Assembly (NCBI GenBank): GCA_023399155.1
Contig: JAEWQP010000012.1
Coordinates: forward strand, 67,628 to 131,627
From: Verrucomicrobiota bacterium
GTDB lineage: Bacteria; Verrucomicrobiota; Verrucomicrobiia; Opitutales; Opitutaceae
Direction: 5' to 3'
DNA: 64,000 bases
How positions within the stretch are numbered: position 1 is the stretch's first letter; each line of letters opens with the position of its first letter. The notes under the pieces are model-generated. The model did no database searches. It was not told the origin of the DNA and worked only from the letters and a program-made list of their open reading frames with translations. Shown here piece after piece: positions 1 through 9,900 of the stretch. Both the position numbers and the translations under genes were made by a program.

Positions 1-2
1 CC

Positions 3-761
3 GGCCGACGCGTCCAGCTGATGGCGACGTGCCTGTGCGACGCCTTCTTCGACGAAGCCGCGCGCGCGACGGTCGAGGTCCTGGAGTATCTCGGGAGCGA
101 GGTCGTCTTTCGGCCGGACCAGACGTGCTGCGGTCAACCGGCGTTCAATGGCGGCGACTGGGAGGCCTCGCGCAAGGTTGTGCGCCACGCTGTGCGGGTT
201 TTTGCCGGCGACGATCCCGTGGTGGTGCCTTCCGGCTCCTGTGCCGCGATGCTGCGCCACGGCGCGCTGCTCGAGTTCGAGCACGAGCCCGACCTCCCCG
301 CGGTGCAGGCGCTGGCGGCGCGGACCTGGGAACTCGCCGACTATATTGTCAACGGTCTCGGCGTGGTGTCATGGCCCGGTCGCTACGACGCACGCGTCGC
401 GTTTCACCGCTCGTGCCACACGCGCGGCACCGCCAGCGGCGACGCGGCCGTGAGCCTGCTGCGCTCAATCGAGGGCCTGGAACTCCTTCCCTTTGGCGAA
501 GCCGAGCAGTGTTGCGGATTCGGCGGCACGTTTTCCGTGGCGTTTCCCAACACCTCCGAGGCCATGGGCCTGCTCAAGCTCGAGCACATCGGCGCCGTGC
601 AGGCCGACTATCTCGCCTCGCTCGACCTCGGTTGCCTGATGCACCTGGACGGCCTGGCGCGGCGCAACGGACGCACGATGAAGCCCTGCCACGTCGCGCA
701 GATTCTGCGCGACTCGCTGCGCGAGGCGGGACTGCTCAAGGTGCCGGAGGCCGCTTCATGA
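3..761 (+). CDS. lutA: LutA/LldE-type Fe-S subunit of the lactate utilisation complex (5' end outside window)
   Basis: Cysteine-rich CCG-domain protein that with LutB and LutC oxidises L-lactate to pyruvate in the cytoplasm. Two CCG modules are visible: QTCCGQPAFNGG near the N-terminus, and HRSCHTRG followed by EQCCGFGGTF in the second half. The reading frame is open to the left edge. The first ATG at 21 falls inside the usual N-terminal strand (RRVQLMATCLCD matches the family's start), so the true start is very probably just upstream of the window. The last codons overlap the lutB start as ATGA (758-761), which indicates translational coupling. About 250 residues are present, close to full length. 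Confidence 0.9.
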   Translation, partial: GRRVQLMATCLCDAFFDEAARATVEVLEYLGSEVVFRPDQTCCGQPAFNGGDWEASRKVVRHAVRVFAGDDPVVVPSGSCAAMLRHGALLEFEHEPDLPAVQALAARTWELADYIVNGLGVVSWPGRYDARVAFHRSCHTRGTASGDAAVSLLRSIEGLELLPFGEAEQCCGFGGTFSVAFPNTSEAMGLLKLEHIGAVQADYLASLDLGCLMHLDGLARRNGRTMKPCHVAQILRDSLREAGLLKVPEAAS

Positions 762-2176
762 GCGCGCAACGCATCGACACCTTCGTGCAGCGGCTCGACC
801 CCGGGGTACGCCAGGCCGTTCACGACAACACTGCCGCCGGCCACGACAAGCGCACCGCGGTGCTCTTCGGGGACTTCCCCCACGCGGACGCGCTGCGGCG
901 CCTCGCCGGCTCGATCAAGCAGCACGTGATCGAGCATCTGGACCGCTATCTCGTGCAGGCCGAGGCCGCGATCCGGGCCAATGGCGCCCGGGTGCATTGG
1001 GCCGCCGACGGCGCGGAGGCGAATCGTATCGTGCTCGACATCATGCAGCGCCGCGGCGCCAGGCGGCTGGTCAAGGCCAAGAGCATGGTGAGCGAGGAGA
1101 CGCAGCTCGTGCCGTTCCTGCAGGGCGCGGGTATCGAATGCGTGGAGACGGATCTCGGCGAGTTCATCGTGCAGATCGACGGCGATCACCCCAGCCACAT
1201 CGTCAAGCCGATCATCCACAAAAACCGCCGCGAGATCGCCCGCAGTTTCGAGCGCGAAGGGCTCGGCGCCTACGACGACGATCCGGCGGTGATCACCGGC
1301 CGCGCGCGTGCCCATCTCCGGACGAAGTATCTCCAGGCCGATGTCGGGATGACGGGGGCGAACTTCGTCGTCGCGGAGACAGGACGCATCGTCGTGGCGA
1401 CCAACGAGGGCAACTCGCGTTTCTGCCTCGCGCCGACACCGGTGCACATCGCGATGGTGGGGATCGAGAAGCTCGTCCCGCGCGATCGCGACCTGGCTGT
1501 GTTCCTCAATCTCCTGGCGCGCTCCGCGACGGGCCAGCGGCTCACCGTCTACACCGAGTTCATCAGCGGACCCAGGGCCGCGGGTCAACCGGACGGACCT
1601 GAGGAGATGCACGTGATCCTGCTCGACAACCGCCGCAGCGAAGTGCTGGAGAGCGACTGCCGGGAGATTTTACGCTGCATCCGCTGCGGGGCGTGCATGA
1701 ACGTCTGCCCGGTGTACCGCCAGGCAAGTGGACATGCCTACCGGAGCGTTTATCCGGGCCCGGTGGGGGCGGTGCTCTCGCCACTGCTGGCCGGGCGTTT
1801 CGCAGACAAGGCCGATCTGCCCAAGGCCTCGAGCCTGTGCGGCGCGTGCCACGAGGTCTGCCCGGTGGACATCCCGATTCCCGATCTGCTTCTGCGCCTG
1901 CGCGATCGTGCGGCGCGCGAGTCGATCTCCTCGCCAGGGTCCCCGCCGATGGGCGCGTGGGCGGCGATGGCTGTCCGGCCGGCCTTCTGGCAGGGCGCCC
2001 TCGTGGCCGGACGCGCGATGAACCTTGTACCCATGAGGATGATACCCGTTCCCGCGCTCCAGGCGTGGCTGGGCAAGAAGGACCTTCCCGATTGGCGCGG
2101 CGGCAAGTTCCGCGCCTGGATGGCCGCGCGCGCCGCCGCCCGGCCCGACGAACGCGAGCGCAGCAACCAGCCATGA
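758..2176 (+). CDS. lutB: LutB-type iron-sulfur protein, LUD domain plus 4Fe-4S ferredoxin
   Basis: 472-residue central subunit of the LutABC lactate oxidation complex. The N-terminal two thirds is a LUD domain, including the family signature ETGRIVVATNEGNSRFC. Two cysteine clusters follow, CIRCGACMNVCP near residue 307 and CGACHEVCPVD near residue 361, each able to hold a [4Fe-4S] cluster. The frame stays open far upstream inside lutA, but the ATG at 758 overlaps the lutA stop and gives the normal family length and N-terminus (MSAQRIDTF...), so I place the start there. Its stop in turn overlaps the lutC start (ATGA at 2173-2176). Confidence 0.94.
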   Translation: MSAQRIDTFVQRLDPGVRQAVHDNTAAGHDKRTAVLFGDFPHADALRRLAGSIKQHVIEHLDRYLVQAEAAIRANGARVHWAADGAEANRIVLDIMQRRGARRLVKAKSMVSEETQLVPFLQGAGIECVETDLGEFIVQIDGDHPSHIVKPIIHKNRREIARSFEREGLGAYDDDPAVITGRARAHLRTKYLQADVGMTGANFVVAETGRIVVATNEGNSRFCLAPTPVHIAMVGIEKLVPRDRDLAVFLNLLARSATGQRLTVYTEFISGPRAAGQPDGPEEMHVILLDNRRSEVLESDCREILRCIRCGACMNVCPVYRQASGHAYRSVYPGPVGAVLSPLLAGRFADKADLPKASSLCGACHEVCPVDIPIPDLLLRLRDRAARESISSPGSPPMGAWAAMAVRPAFWQGALVAGRAMNLVPMRMIPVPALQAWLGKKDLPDWRGGKFRAWMAARAAARPDERERSNQP

Positions 2177-2793
2177 GCGAATCGACCGCAGTCCCGGCCC
2201 GCGAACGGATCCTGGAGCGCGTGCGCGCTGCGCTGCAGCCCCTCCAGAGCCGCGTCCCGCTGCCGGAGTACGATCCTCGCGTGGCCGTGACCCTGCCTGC
2301 CGACGCCGGCCTGTGGGACTATTTCTGCGCGAGGCTTCGCGCCGTGAACGGTCTGCCGCTCGAGTCGGTCCCGGCTCTGAAGGCCCACCTCCTCGCCCGC
2401 GGTGTGACGCGCGCTTACTGCGATCCCGCGCTGCGCGACGCCGTCGCCCTGGCGCTCGGGCCCGAGATCACGGTGGAGTTCGTCTTCGAACGCGCCCGTG
2501 TCGACGCCTACGGCGCCGGGATCACGCGGGCGGCCGGGGCGATCGCCGAAACCGGCACGGTTGTCGTCAACGACGCGTCCACCGCCACGCGTCTGGGTGC
2601 CCTGGCGCCGTGGATCCACGTCGCCGTGCTTGCCCCGGAGAACCTCTGGCCGGACATCCCGACCGCGTTGAGCCGGCTGGGGCCCGATCCGAACACCATC
2701 TGGATCACCGGCCCGTCAAAGACCGCGGACGTCGAGGGCATTCTGATCGAGGGAGTTCACGGGCCCGGTGAACAGATCTGCCTTCGTCTCTGA
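2173..2793 (+). CDS. lutC: LutC-type LUD domain protein
   Basis: 206-residue third subunit of the lactate utilisation complex, a single LUD domain. The segment ITRAAGAIAETGTVVVND followed by APWIHVAVL is the typical LutC core. The start is ATG at 2173, overlapping the lutB stop by four bases. Order A-B-C with both overlaps indicates one transcript. No lactate permease or LutR-type regulator is visible in the window; either could lie upstream of the left edge. Confidence 0.92.
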   Translation: MSESTAVPARERILERVRAALQPLQSRVPLPEYDPRVAVTLPADAGLWDYFCARLRAVNGLPLESVPALKAHLLARGVTRAYCDPALRDAVALALGPEITVEFVFERARVDAYGAGITRAAGAIAETGTVVVNDASTATRLGALAPWIHVAVLAPENLWPDIPTALSRLGPDPNTIWITGPSKTADVEGILIEGVHGPGEQICLRL

Positions 2794-2818
2794 GCGCGCG
2801 ACGATCGGGCGCGCCACC

Positions 2819-3022
2819 TCAGTCATCCAGCCTGCGCGCCTCGGCCGAGACGTCCTCGCCGTCGCTGCTGAACGCGATCAACATCGGCCGGCAGCAGACC
2901 TCGCAATCGTAGTCCCATTCAGTCGGGCATTCCTCGGGGGCCGGGCCCGCGACCTCAAACGTCTGCATGCAACTCGGGCAGCAGACCTCGTGAAACGCTG
3001 CATCGGGGCGAGTGCGGTGCAT
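2819..3022 (-). CDS. CPXCG-motif cysteine-rich protein
   Basis: 67-residue small protein convergent with lutC. Paired cysteines CCPSC and DCEVCCRPM, an acidic tail and the length match the CPXCG (Cys_rich_CPXG) family, which is thought to bind zinc and has no established function. The first cysteine motif reads CPSC rather than CPXCG. I chose ATG at 3022; an in-frame TTG at 3064 would add 14 residues with no family counterpart. Confidence 0.75.
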   Translation of the reverse strand: MHRTRPDAAFHEVCCPSCMQTFEVAGPAPEECPTEWDYDCEVCCRPMLIAFSSDGEDVSAEARRLDD

Positions 3023-3108
3023 GGCGGAAGCCGGAAGGATGGCCCGAGATCGCACTTGCTGCAAATCGCATCGCCCGCTAGCTCAAGCCGCTGATTCACG
3101 CGGTGTTT

Positions 3109-3185
3109 GCGCCAGTAGCTCAGCCGGATAGAGCAACGGTTTTCTAAACCGTCGGTCGTGGGTTCGAGTCCCGCCTGGCGTGCCA
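3109..3185 (+). tRNA. tRNA-Arg (anticodon TCT)
   Basis: Cloverleaf by eye: acceptor stem 3109-3115 with 3175-3181 (one G.T pair), D stem GCTC/GAGC, anticodon stem ACGGT/ACCGT around loop TTTCTAA with anticodon TCT at 3143-3145, T arm GTGGG-TTCGAGT-CCCGC, discriminator G and an encoded CCA at 3183-3185. Decodes AGA/AGG. Confidence 0.95.
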
Positions 3186-3294
3186 CCGCATGCCGGATGC
3201 ACGGCCGATGCATCCGCCTACGGCCTTGACGCCCCGGGGGAGACGGAAACCCTGAACCCTTCACAACCACCACACTTTTCACCCCACGACAGCC

Positions 3295-3603
3295 ATGGCC
3301 GGACTTGGAAAATTGATGAAGCAGGCGGAGAAAATGCAGCGCCAGATCGCCGAGACCCAGGCGGCGCTGGCGCAGCGCGAGATCGAGGTCTCCAGCGGCG
3401 GCGGAGCCGTCGTGGTGAAGACCAACGGCCACGGCGAGTTTCTCTCGCTCAAGCTCAACCCGGAGCTGCTCAAGGAGGAGGCGAGTTTCGTCGAGGAGAC
3501 GATACTGGGCGCGATCAAGGAAGCCGCCGCCAAGGCGAAGTCCATGAGCGAGTCCGAGATGCGCAAGGCGACGGCCGGACTGAGCCTGCCCGGGATGATG
3601 TGA
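3295..3603 (+). CDS. ybaB: YbaB/EbfC family nucleoid-associated protein
   Basis: 102-residue YbaB/EbfC protein, a small dimeric DNA-binding protein with a 'tweezer' fold. The N-terminal helix MKQAEKMQRQIAETQAAL, the glycine-rich strand turn SSGGGAVVVKTNGHGEFLSLKL and the methionine-rich tail ending LPGMM are all typical. It sits 88 bp upstream of recR, the widely conserved ybaB-recR arrangement, supporting a role around recombinational repair. No Shine-Dalgarno is visible before ATG 3295. Confidence 0.93.
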   Translation: MAGLGKLMKQAEKMQRQIAETQAALAQREIEVSSGGGAVVVKTNGHGEFLSLKLNPELLKEEASFVEETILGAIKEAAAKAKSMSESEMRKATAGLSLPGMM

Positions 3604-3691
3604 GCGCCGCCCTCGCGGCCTTCGCCATCTGAGGCGGGCCTCGCTGCATCCAGGTGAGCGCGCTCGGCGCGATCCGCGTAACCATGATTCG

Positions 3692-4285
3692 ATGACGCCT
3701 GCTTTCGACGAACTCACCAAGCGTTTGCGAAAACTCCCCGGGCTGGGCTACCGGTCGGCGGAGCGGATCGCGATGCATCTGCTCGTCGAGCAGCCCGACA
3801 GCCTTCCCGCTCTCGTGGAAGCTCTGCAGGCCGCGGCCGCGCGCGTACGACGGTGCTCCACGTGCGGCAATCTGGCCGATGCCGATCTCTGCGACATCTG
3901 CAGCGATGGCTCCCGCGATCCCACCGTGATCTGCGCTGTCGAGCACGTGCCGGATCTCGTGGCGTTCGAGCGGTCGGGATCGTATCGCGGGTTGTATCAT
4001 GTCCTGCACGGCCGGCTCTCGCCGATCCGTGGAGTGGGGCCGGCCGACCTCAATCTCGAGTTGTTGCTCACGCGGGTCGCTGCCGGAAGCGTGCGCGAGG
4101 TGATCCTCGCTCTGTCCAACGACGTCGAAGGCGAAGCCACCTGCCATTTCCTCAGCGACCAGCTTGCCGCCCGCGGGGTGCGGGTGACTCGCATCGGCTT
4201 CGGTCTGCCGAGCGGCGGCGGCGTGCTCTATGCCGACGCCGTCACGCTCAAGAGCGCCCTCGAGGGGCGCCGGAGCTATTCCTGA
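3692..4285 (+). CDS. recR: Recombination mediator RecR
   Basis: 197-residue RecR, which with RecO and RecF loads RecA at gaps and ends. In order: helix-hairpin-helix start LRKLPGLGYRSAERIAMHLL, C4 zinc finger CSTCGNLADADLCDIC, then a Toprim domain (ICAVEHVPDLVAFE, GLYHVLHGRLSPIRGVGP). Full length for the family. Start ATG 3692 matches the family N-terminus (TPAFDELTKRLRKLPG). Probably cotranscribed with ybaB. Confidence 0.96.
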   Translation: MTPAFDELTKRLRKLPGLGYRSAERIAMHLLVEQPDSLPALVEALQAAAARVRRCSTCGNLADADLCDICSDGSRDPTVICAVEHVPDLVAFERSGSYRGLYHVLHGRLSPIRGVGPADLNLELLLTRVAAGSVREVILALSNDVEGEATCHFLSDQLAARGVRVTRIGFGLPSGGGVLYADAVTLKSALEGRRSYS

Positions 4286-4569
4286 GGCGGGTCGATTGAA
4301 AGGGTGGTCGGACAAACGCGCTCTGCGAGCGCGCCCGATCGAGGCACAGTTTTTTGAGCGACCGCGCGCCGGCTTCGGGCGACCGGCCTTCGAGAAAGTG
4401 CCGATCAGCGGCTTGCGATCGCCATCGCGCAAAGGTCCGTGCGCCGCGAGCCAACGGCGGCGCGGGCCGGAAGTGCCGATAGCGACGTCGGTTCGTCCCT
4501 GCGCGCATGTCGCTGCGATTTCGAGGTTGCTCCGCGGCGGTAACCGCCTACAGCTTCCGCCAGTCTCGT

Positions 4570-4643
4570 GCGGGTGTAGTTCATCGGTAGAATGCGAGCT
4601 TCCCAAGCTTGAGAGGAGGGTTCGATTCCCTCCACCCGCACCA
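4570..4643 (+). tRNA. tRNA-Gly (anticodon CCC)
   Basis: Acceptor GCGGGTG (4570-4576) pairs with CACCCGC (4633-4639). Anticodon stem CGAGC/GCTTG encloses loop TTCCCAA with anticodon CCC at 4602-4604. The T arm is GAGGG-TTCGATT-CCCTC, then discriminator A and encoded CCA at 4641-4643. Closely resembles other bacterial tRNA-Gly(CCC). Confidence 0.95.
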
Positions 4644-4760
4644 CTTTTCTCACCGACCGAGACCAGCGCATTTCGGCGGGGCCCGGACCTCGACAAGGCA
4701 AACAAGGGGAGGGCGACCCGCTCGCGCCGGAACGGCACTCGCCGAGGCAAGTCTGCCGGA

Positions 4761-6710
4761 TCAACGCTTCTCGGAACCTGCCTCGTGCACGCGTTGCAAG
4801 GCGCCAATGAGCTGGGTGATCCGCACGGGCTTGACCAGGTGCTCGACGAAGCCGGCCTCGCGGCTGCGCTGGAGGTCCTCCGCCATCCCGTAGCCGCTCA
4901 TGGCGATCCCCGGGATACGATGCCTCGCCGCGACTTCACGCATGAGCGAGTAGCCCGTCCCATCGGGCAGGCCGATGTCGCTGATCACGACGTCGAACGG
5001 CTCCTCCGCACAGGCCTGGAACGCTTCAGCCACGCTGTGCGCCGCCCGTACGTGCCGCGTCCGCTTGCCCAGGCTGCGCGTGAGGACCTTCGCGGTCTCG
5101 AGGTGGTCTTCCACGATCAACACGCGCAGGCCGGAGCAGTCCCCGGGCGCATCGTGGCTGGTCGCGCCTCCGCCGCCGGATGCCGCCGCCAGCGCGGGCA
5201 GCTTGATGGTGAATGTCGCCCCCTGGCCGGGCCCGGCACTCTCGGCCATGACCTCGCCACGGTGCAATTCGACCAGGGACTTGGTGATCGCCAGCCCCAG
5301 GCCCATGCCGCCGAACGAGGTGCCGGCGTCCGCATGGCCCTGTTCGAATGCCTCGAAAATCCGGTCGAGCACTGTACCGGATATCCCGATACCCGTATCG
5401 CGGACCCGAACGCACACGCTGTCGCCCACGGAGTGCGTCGTGATGAGCACGTCGCCTCCCTCGGGCGTGAACTTCACCGCGTTGCGGAGGAGGTTCCAGA
5501 GGATCTGCTGCAACCTCGCCGGATCCGCATGCACCCGGCGGCACGATGCGTCCAGTTCGCACCGGACGCGGATGCCTTTCTCGTTCGCGGCCTGCTCGCA
5601 GGTGTGGCAGGTCTCGCGCACCGCCTTGTTGATGTCGACCGGCTTGAAATCGAGCCGGAGCTTGCCGCTCACGACCCGGCTCAGGTCCAGGAGATCATCG
5701 ATGAGCTTGATCTCGAGGCCGACATTGCGCTGGACCATCTCCAGCGGTTCACGGAGCGCCGGCGGAAGGTCGGCCTCCATGAGCATGGACTCGATCCCGA
5801 TGACCGCAGGGGTCAAGGGTGTCCGGAGTTCGTGGCTCAGGACGGCCAGGAACCTATCCTTCGCGGCGCTTGCCTTTTCCGCCGCCAGCTTTGCCTGGCC
5901 CAGCGCCTCACGCGTGCGAACCTGCTCGGTGACGTCCGAGAAACTCACCGCCACGCCGTCGTCCAGCTTCACCGCGATGTTGTGAAAACAGCCGGTGATT
6001 CCGTCGGCTTCGTAGCGGAACTCGCGATCGCTCGAGATGCCGGTCTCGACCACGCGGCAGTAGGTGGCGAACAGTTCGCTGGATTGCGCATTGCCGGGTA
6101 GCTCCACCAGAAGGCGCTTGCCGACGAGGTCGCGTGCAGCCCGCTTGAGCACCTGGCTCGCCGACTGGTTCACATACTCCCACTCGAAGTCGACAATCCG
6201 CCCGCCGGCGTCCCGCACGGACTTCAGAATGGTGAACGCGATCGGGGACGCTTCCTGTGAGGCGCGAAACCGGCGTTCCGCCTCGGCGAGCTCCCGCTCG
6301 GCGCGCTTGCGCTCGGTGATGTCGATGACGATCGCGCCGACGGAAACCACCTGGCCGCTGTCGTCCCGCACCGGATACCAATGCTCGTCCCAGAAACGCT
6401 CTTCAAAGGGATGGGCCGGCGTGCGCCCGTGAACCTCGATGCGCCGCGGCCGGCCCGACTCCAGGACCTCCCGAAAGGTTTCCTCCGCCTGGGCGGCGAC
6501 TTCCGGAAGCAATTCGAACGGGGTCCGCCCAAGATGGGCGGCGATCGGCAACCCGTTCATCCGGGCCAGCGCGGGATTCACCCGGACGAACCGAAACTCG
6601 CGATCAAAATGGCACAGTCCCGCCGGCATCGCCTCATACAGCGCCAGCAGGTCCGACTGCGACTGGACCGTCGATCCAGATGATGCGCGCGCCTCGGTCT
6701 GTGCTTCCAT
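4761..6710 (-). CDS. PAS-domain hybrid sensor histidine kinase
   Basis: 649-residue cytoplasmic hybrid kinase with no membrane segment. Two PAS domains (about 20-130 and 145-260, the first followed by a PAC-like segment), HisKA with phospho-acceptor His near residue 293 (LSHELRTPLTP), HATPase_c (N box LWNLLRNAVKFTPEGG; G boxes RDTGIGISG and GGMGLGLAITKSL), and a C-terminal receiver (LRVLIVEDHLETAKVL, phospho-Asp near 577 in VVISDIGLPDG, Lys in HLVKPVR). ATG 6710 is preferred to an in-frame TTG at 6731. Divergent from the large hybrid kinase at 6958, with about 250 bp between. No DNA-binding output, so it probably passes phosphate to another protein. Confidence 0.92.
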   Translation of the reverse strand: MEAQTEARASSGSTVQSQSDLLALYEAMPAGLCHFDREFRFVRVNPALARMNGLPIAAHLGRTPFELLPEVAAQAEETFREVLESGRPRRIEVHGRTPAHPFEERFWDEHWYPVRDDSGQVVSVGAIVIDITERKRAERELAEAERRFRASQEASPIAFTILKSVRDAGGRIVDFEWEYVNQSASQVLKRAARDLVGKRLLVELPGNAQSSELFATYCRVVETGISSDREFRYEADGITGCFHNIAVKLDDGVAVSFSDVTEQVRTREALGQAKLAAEKASAAKDRFLAVLSHELRTPLTPAVIGIESMLMEADLPPALREPLEMVQRNVGLEIKLIDDLLDLSRVVSGKLRLDFKPVDINKAVRETCHTCEQAANEKGIRVRCELDASCRRVHADPARLQQILWNLLRNAVKFTPEGGDVLITTHSVGDSVCVRVRDTGIGISGTVLDRIFEAFEQGHADAGTSFGGMGLGLAITKSLVELHRGEVMAESAGPGQGATFTIKLPALAAASGGGGATSHDAPGDCSGLRVLIVEDHLETAKVLTRSLGKRTRHVRAAHSVAEAFQACAEEPFDVVISDIGLPDGTGYSLMREVAARHRIPGIAMSGYGMAEDLQRSREAGFVEHLVKPVRITQLIGALQRVHEAGSEKR

Positions 6711-6957
6711 AGCGACGGAGAGAATTCGCAAAGAAAAGGCTCCCGGGCAAGCGTGGTTTCCCCGGACCCGGGGTGGGGCCTGCGCGAGTGATGCGCGGGG
6801 CGGACGCGGCCGATTCCTGCCGGCAAGCGGGTCCGCGACCCGAACTCCCGCACCCGGGCGGCGCGCCGAAGCTCACGCAGCACGGGGTGAATCCCCCGAA
6901 AGGGCGGGCGGTTGTCCTTGGGCTGCCCGGGAAAAGGTCGATAGAAAACCCTGCGGC

Positions 6958-9900
6958 ATGCGCACGTCGCGAAACTTTCCCGCGTCTCTGCTTCGCACAG
7001 CGGCCCACGCGATCCTCGTGGTTTGCCTTACGCTGGGCGCGTGGATCGACGTGTACGGCGTCGATCCGAGCCGGACGATCCACCAGTACAACTGCCGCAC
7101 CTGGCGGCGCGACAATGGCCTGCCGGCCAACGCGGTCTATGCGATCGCGCAATCCGACGATGGCCGGCTCTGGCTCGGAACCTCGGCCGGCCTGGCGTTC
7201 TTCGACGGCGTGGAATGCCGGATCGTCGAACCGGAAGGCGTGGAGGCGATCGAAGGCAAGGTGATCGTTTCGCTCGCCAGGAGGACCGCAGGCGGGCTCT
7301 GGTTCGGCCTGGACCGGGGCGGATTCGGCGCGTTCGACGGGCGCCGCATCACCCCGAGCGCACCTCCTGGCTGGAACACGGCGGCGAGCCGCGTGCACGC
7401 GATCTCCGAATCGCGGGGCATGCTCCTGGTCGCGGCGCTGAACGGTGCCTGCCGGATGCGGGCGGGGGGCGGCCCACCGGAGGTGTTTGCCAATGAACCC
7501 GGCTTTGATGCGTATTCGATCCACGAGGACGCGAAGGGCAGGGTCTGGATCGGCACGGCGGACCGCGGCCTGTTCACCTGGGAGCAGGATCGACTCTTCG
7601 CATTCGGGGATTCATCCTTGACCGAATCGGTCGTTGCCGCGGTGGCGACGGATCCCGCAGGCAATCTCTGGCTCGCCACATCGAACGGACTGCGCTGCTA
7701 CGACGCGGCGTTCCAGCACGTGCCCCTCCCGGATGTGCGGGCGGAGCCCACGACGCTCTTTGTCGACTCGCACGGCACCGTGTGGTTCGGGACGGCCGGT
7801 GGAGGCCTCGGTCGGGTGCGTGACGGGACATTCTCCTACTTCGGAAAGTCCGACGGCCTGGCCAGTGACCGCGTGCTCTCGATCTCGGAATCCCAGGACG
7901 GGAGCATCTGGGTCGGCACCTCCGACGGCCTCACGCAGCTCTCGGATGTCCAGTTCCCCACTTACTCCCTGACGGAGGGGTTCGTGTCGGAGGCGGCGCT
8001 CACGGTCGCAGCCGCGCCCGATGGAAGCATGTGGTTCGGCGGCACCAACGGCATGGCGCGCTACAAGGATGGCGTATTCGAAGGATACGGACGCGACAAT
8101 GACAGCGGTTTCCTTTCGCGCTGGATCAAGCGCCTGCTGCCGACGCGCGACGGCGAGGTCTTCTTCATCGGAGCGCGCAAGAATTTCGACCGATTCGACG
8201 GCACCACGGTGGTCAAGCGCTGGGTGAGCGACGTCTGGCCGCGGGACATGGTCGAGGACGCGCACGGCGTCGTCGTCGCTATGGCCGACGATCTCATGCG
8301 GGTGGAGGGCGACGATCTCGTGCCGTTCCGGCTCGCGGACGGCAGCACGGTGCGCGTGCCGTGGATCAACGATCTTCTCGTGACCAGTGACTCATCCATC
8401 TGGATCGCCTGCGACGCCGGCCTCTACCAGATCAAGGATGGCATCCTCCACGACCTCCAGGCGGAATCCGGCGCGGTGCCCGCGCGCTGCACCTTCCTCG
8501 TCGAGGATGATTCCGGCACCGTCTGGGCTGCGCGAAGCGAGGGGATTATACGCGTGCGCGACGGGCAGATCCGCGTGATCACGCGCGCCAACGGTCTGTA
8601 CGAGGATTCCGTCTACGCGTTCGTGCCCGACCTCCTGGGGAACTTCTGGATCGATTCCAGCCGGGGCATCTTCCGCGTCAGCATCGCCGACATGAACGCC
8701 GTGGCCGACGGTGCGGCCCACCAACTCGTGTGCCAGGCCTACGAGGGTCCGGAGGTGGTCAAGAGCACCGACAAGACCGCGGTCGAGTACGCCGGGGCGC
8801 GCTCGCCCGACGGCCGTATCTGGTTTCCCAGCTCGAAGGGCATGATCGCGATCGATCCCGCGAACGTCCTGCACAACCGCCGGGCGCCGCGTGTCGCCAT
8901 CGACCGGGTGCGGATCAATGGTCGCACGTTTGATCCGCTCGAACCTGAGGCCATCGAGGCCGGTCCCGGGCACCTCGAGTGTGAGTATGCAGCGTTTGAT
9001 TACGTCGCGCCGCTGAAGGTGCGCTATCGCTACCGGCTCGGGGGATTCGATGCCGACTGGATCGACGCGGGGATGCGGCGTTCCGCCTTCTACACCAACC
9101 TCGCTCCGGGTTCCTACAGCTTCCAGGTGCAGGCGAGCAACGCCGATGGCGTCTGGGGCGACTCCGGCGCATCCTTCAGCTTCCGCCTTCCACAGCAGCT
9201 GCACCAGACCCTGGCGTTCCGCCTGGCGGTGGTCGCCGCGATCGCCGGGTTCATCGCCTACGTGTGGCGCACGCAGCAGCTGCGCGTGATCGCCTCGCAG
9301 CAGGCGGCGCGGGCGAAGAGCCAGTTCCTGGCCAACATGTCGCACGAGATCCGCACGCCGATGAACGGCGTGATCGGCATGAGCAACCTGCTTCTGGATA
9401 CAAAGCTCGAACCGCAGCAGCGCGAGTATGCCGAGACGACGCGCAACAGCGCCGAGGCTCTCCTGATCGTGCTCAACGACATCCTCGATTTTTCCAAGAT
9501 CGAAGCCGGGAAGCTGAATCTTGAGATGCTCGATTTCCCGCTGCAGGACACGATCGAGGAATCGGTCGAGTTGATGGCGGTGCGGGCCGCGGCCAAGCGC
9601 GTGGAGATCGCCTGCTTCGTCGCACGCGACCTCCCGCCGCTCGTGCGGGGCGACCCCTCGCGCGTCCGCCAGGTGTTGCTCAATCTCGTCGGGAACGCCG
9701 TGAAGTTCACACAGGAGGGGCAGATCGTCGTCACTGCGTCCCGAGACAGCTCGGCGCCCGCCCGGAAGGGAGAAACCATCGTTCGGTTCGAAGTGGCGGA
9801 TACGGGCATCGGCATCGATCCGGCCGCGCAGGCCCGGCTGTTTCAGTCGTTCACGCAGGCCGACAGCTCGACAACGCGCCGCTTCGGCGGAACGGGCCTG

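Noticed and set aside
3109..4643. tRNA genes as attachment sites of an integrated element
   Set aside because: No duplicated tRNA 3' end or integrase was found in the window.
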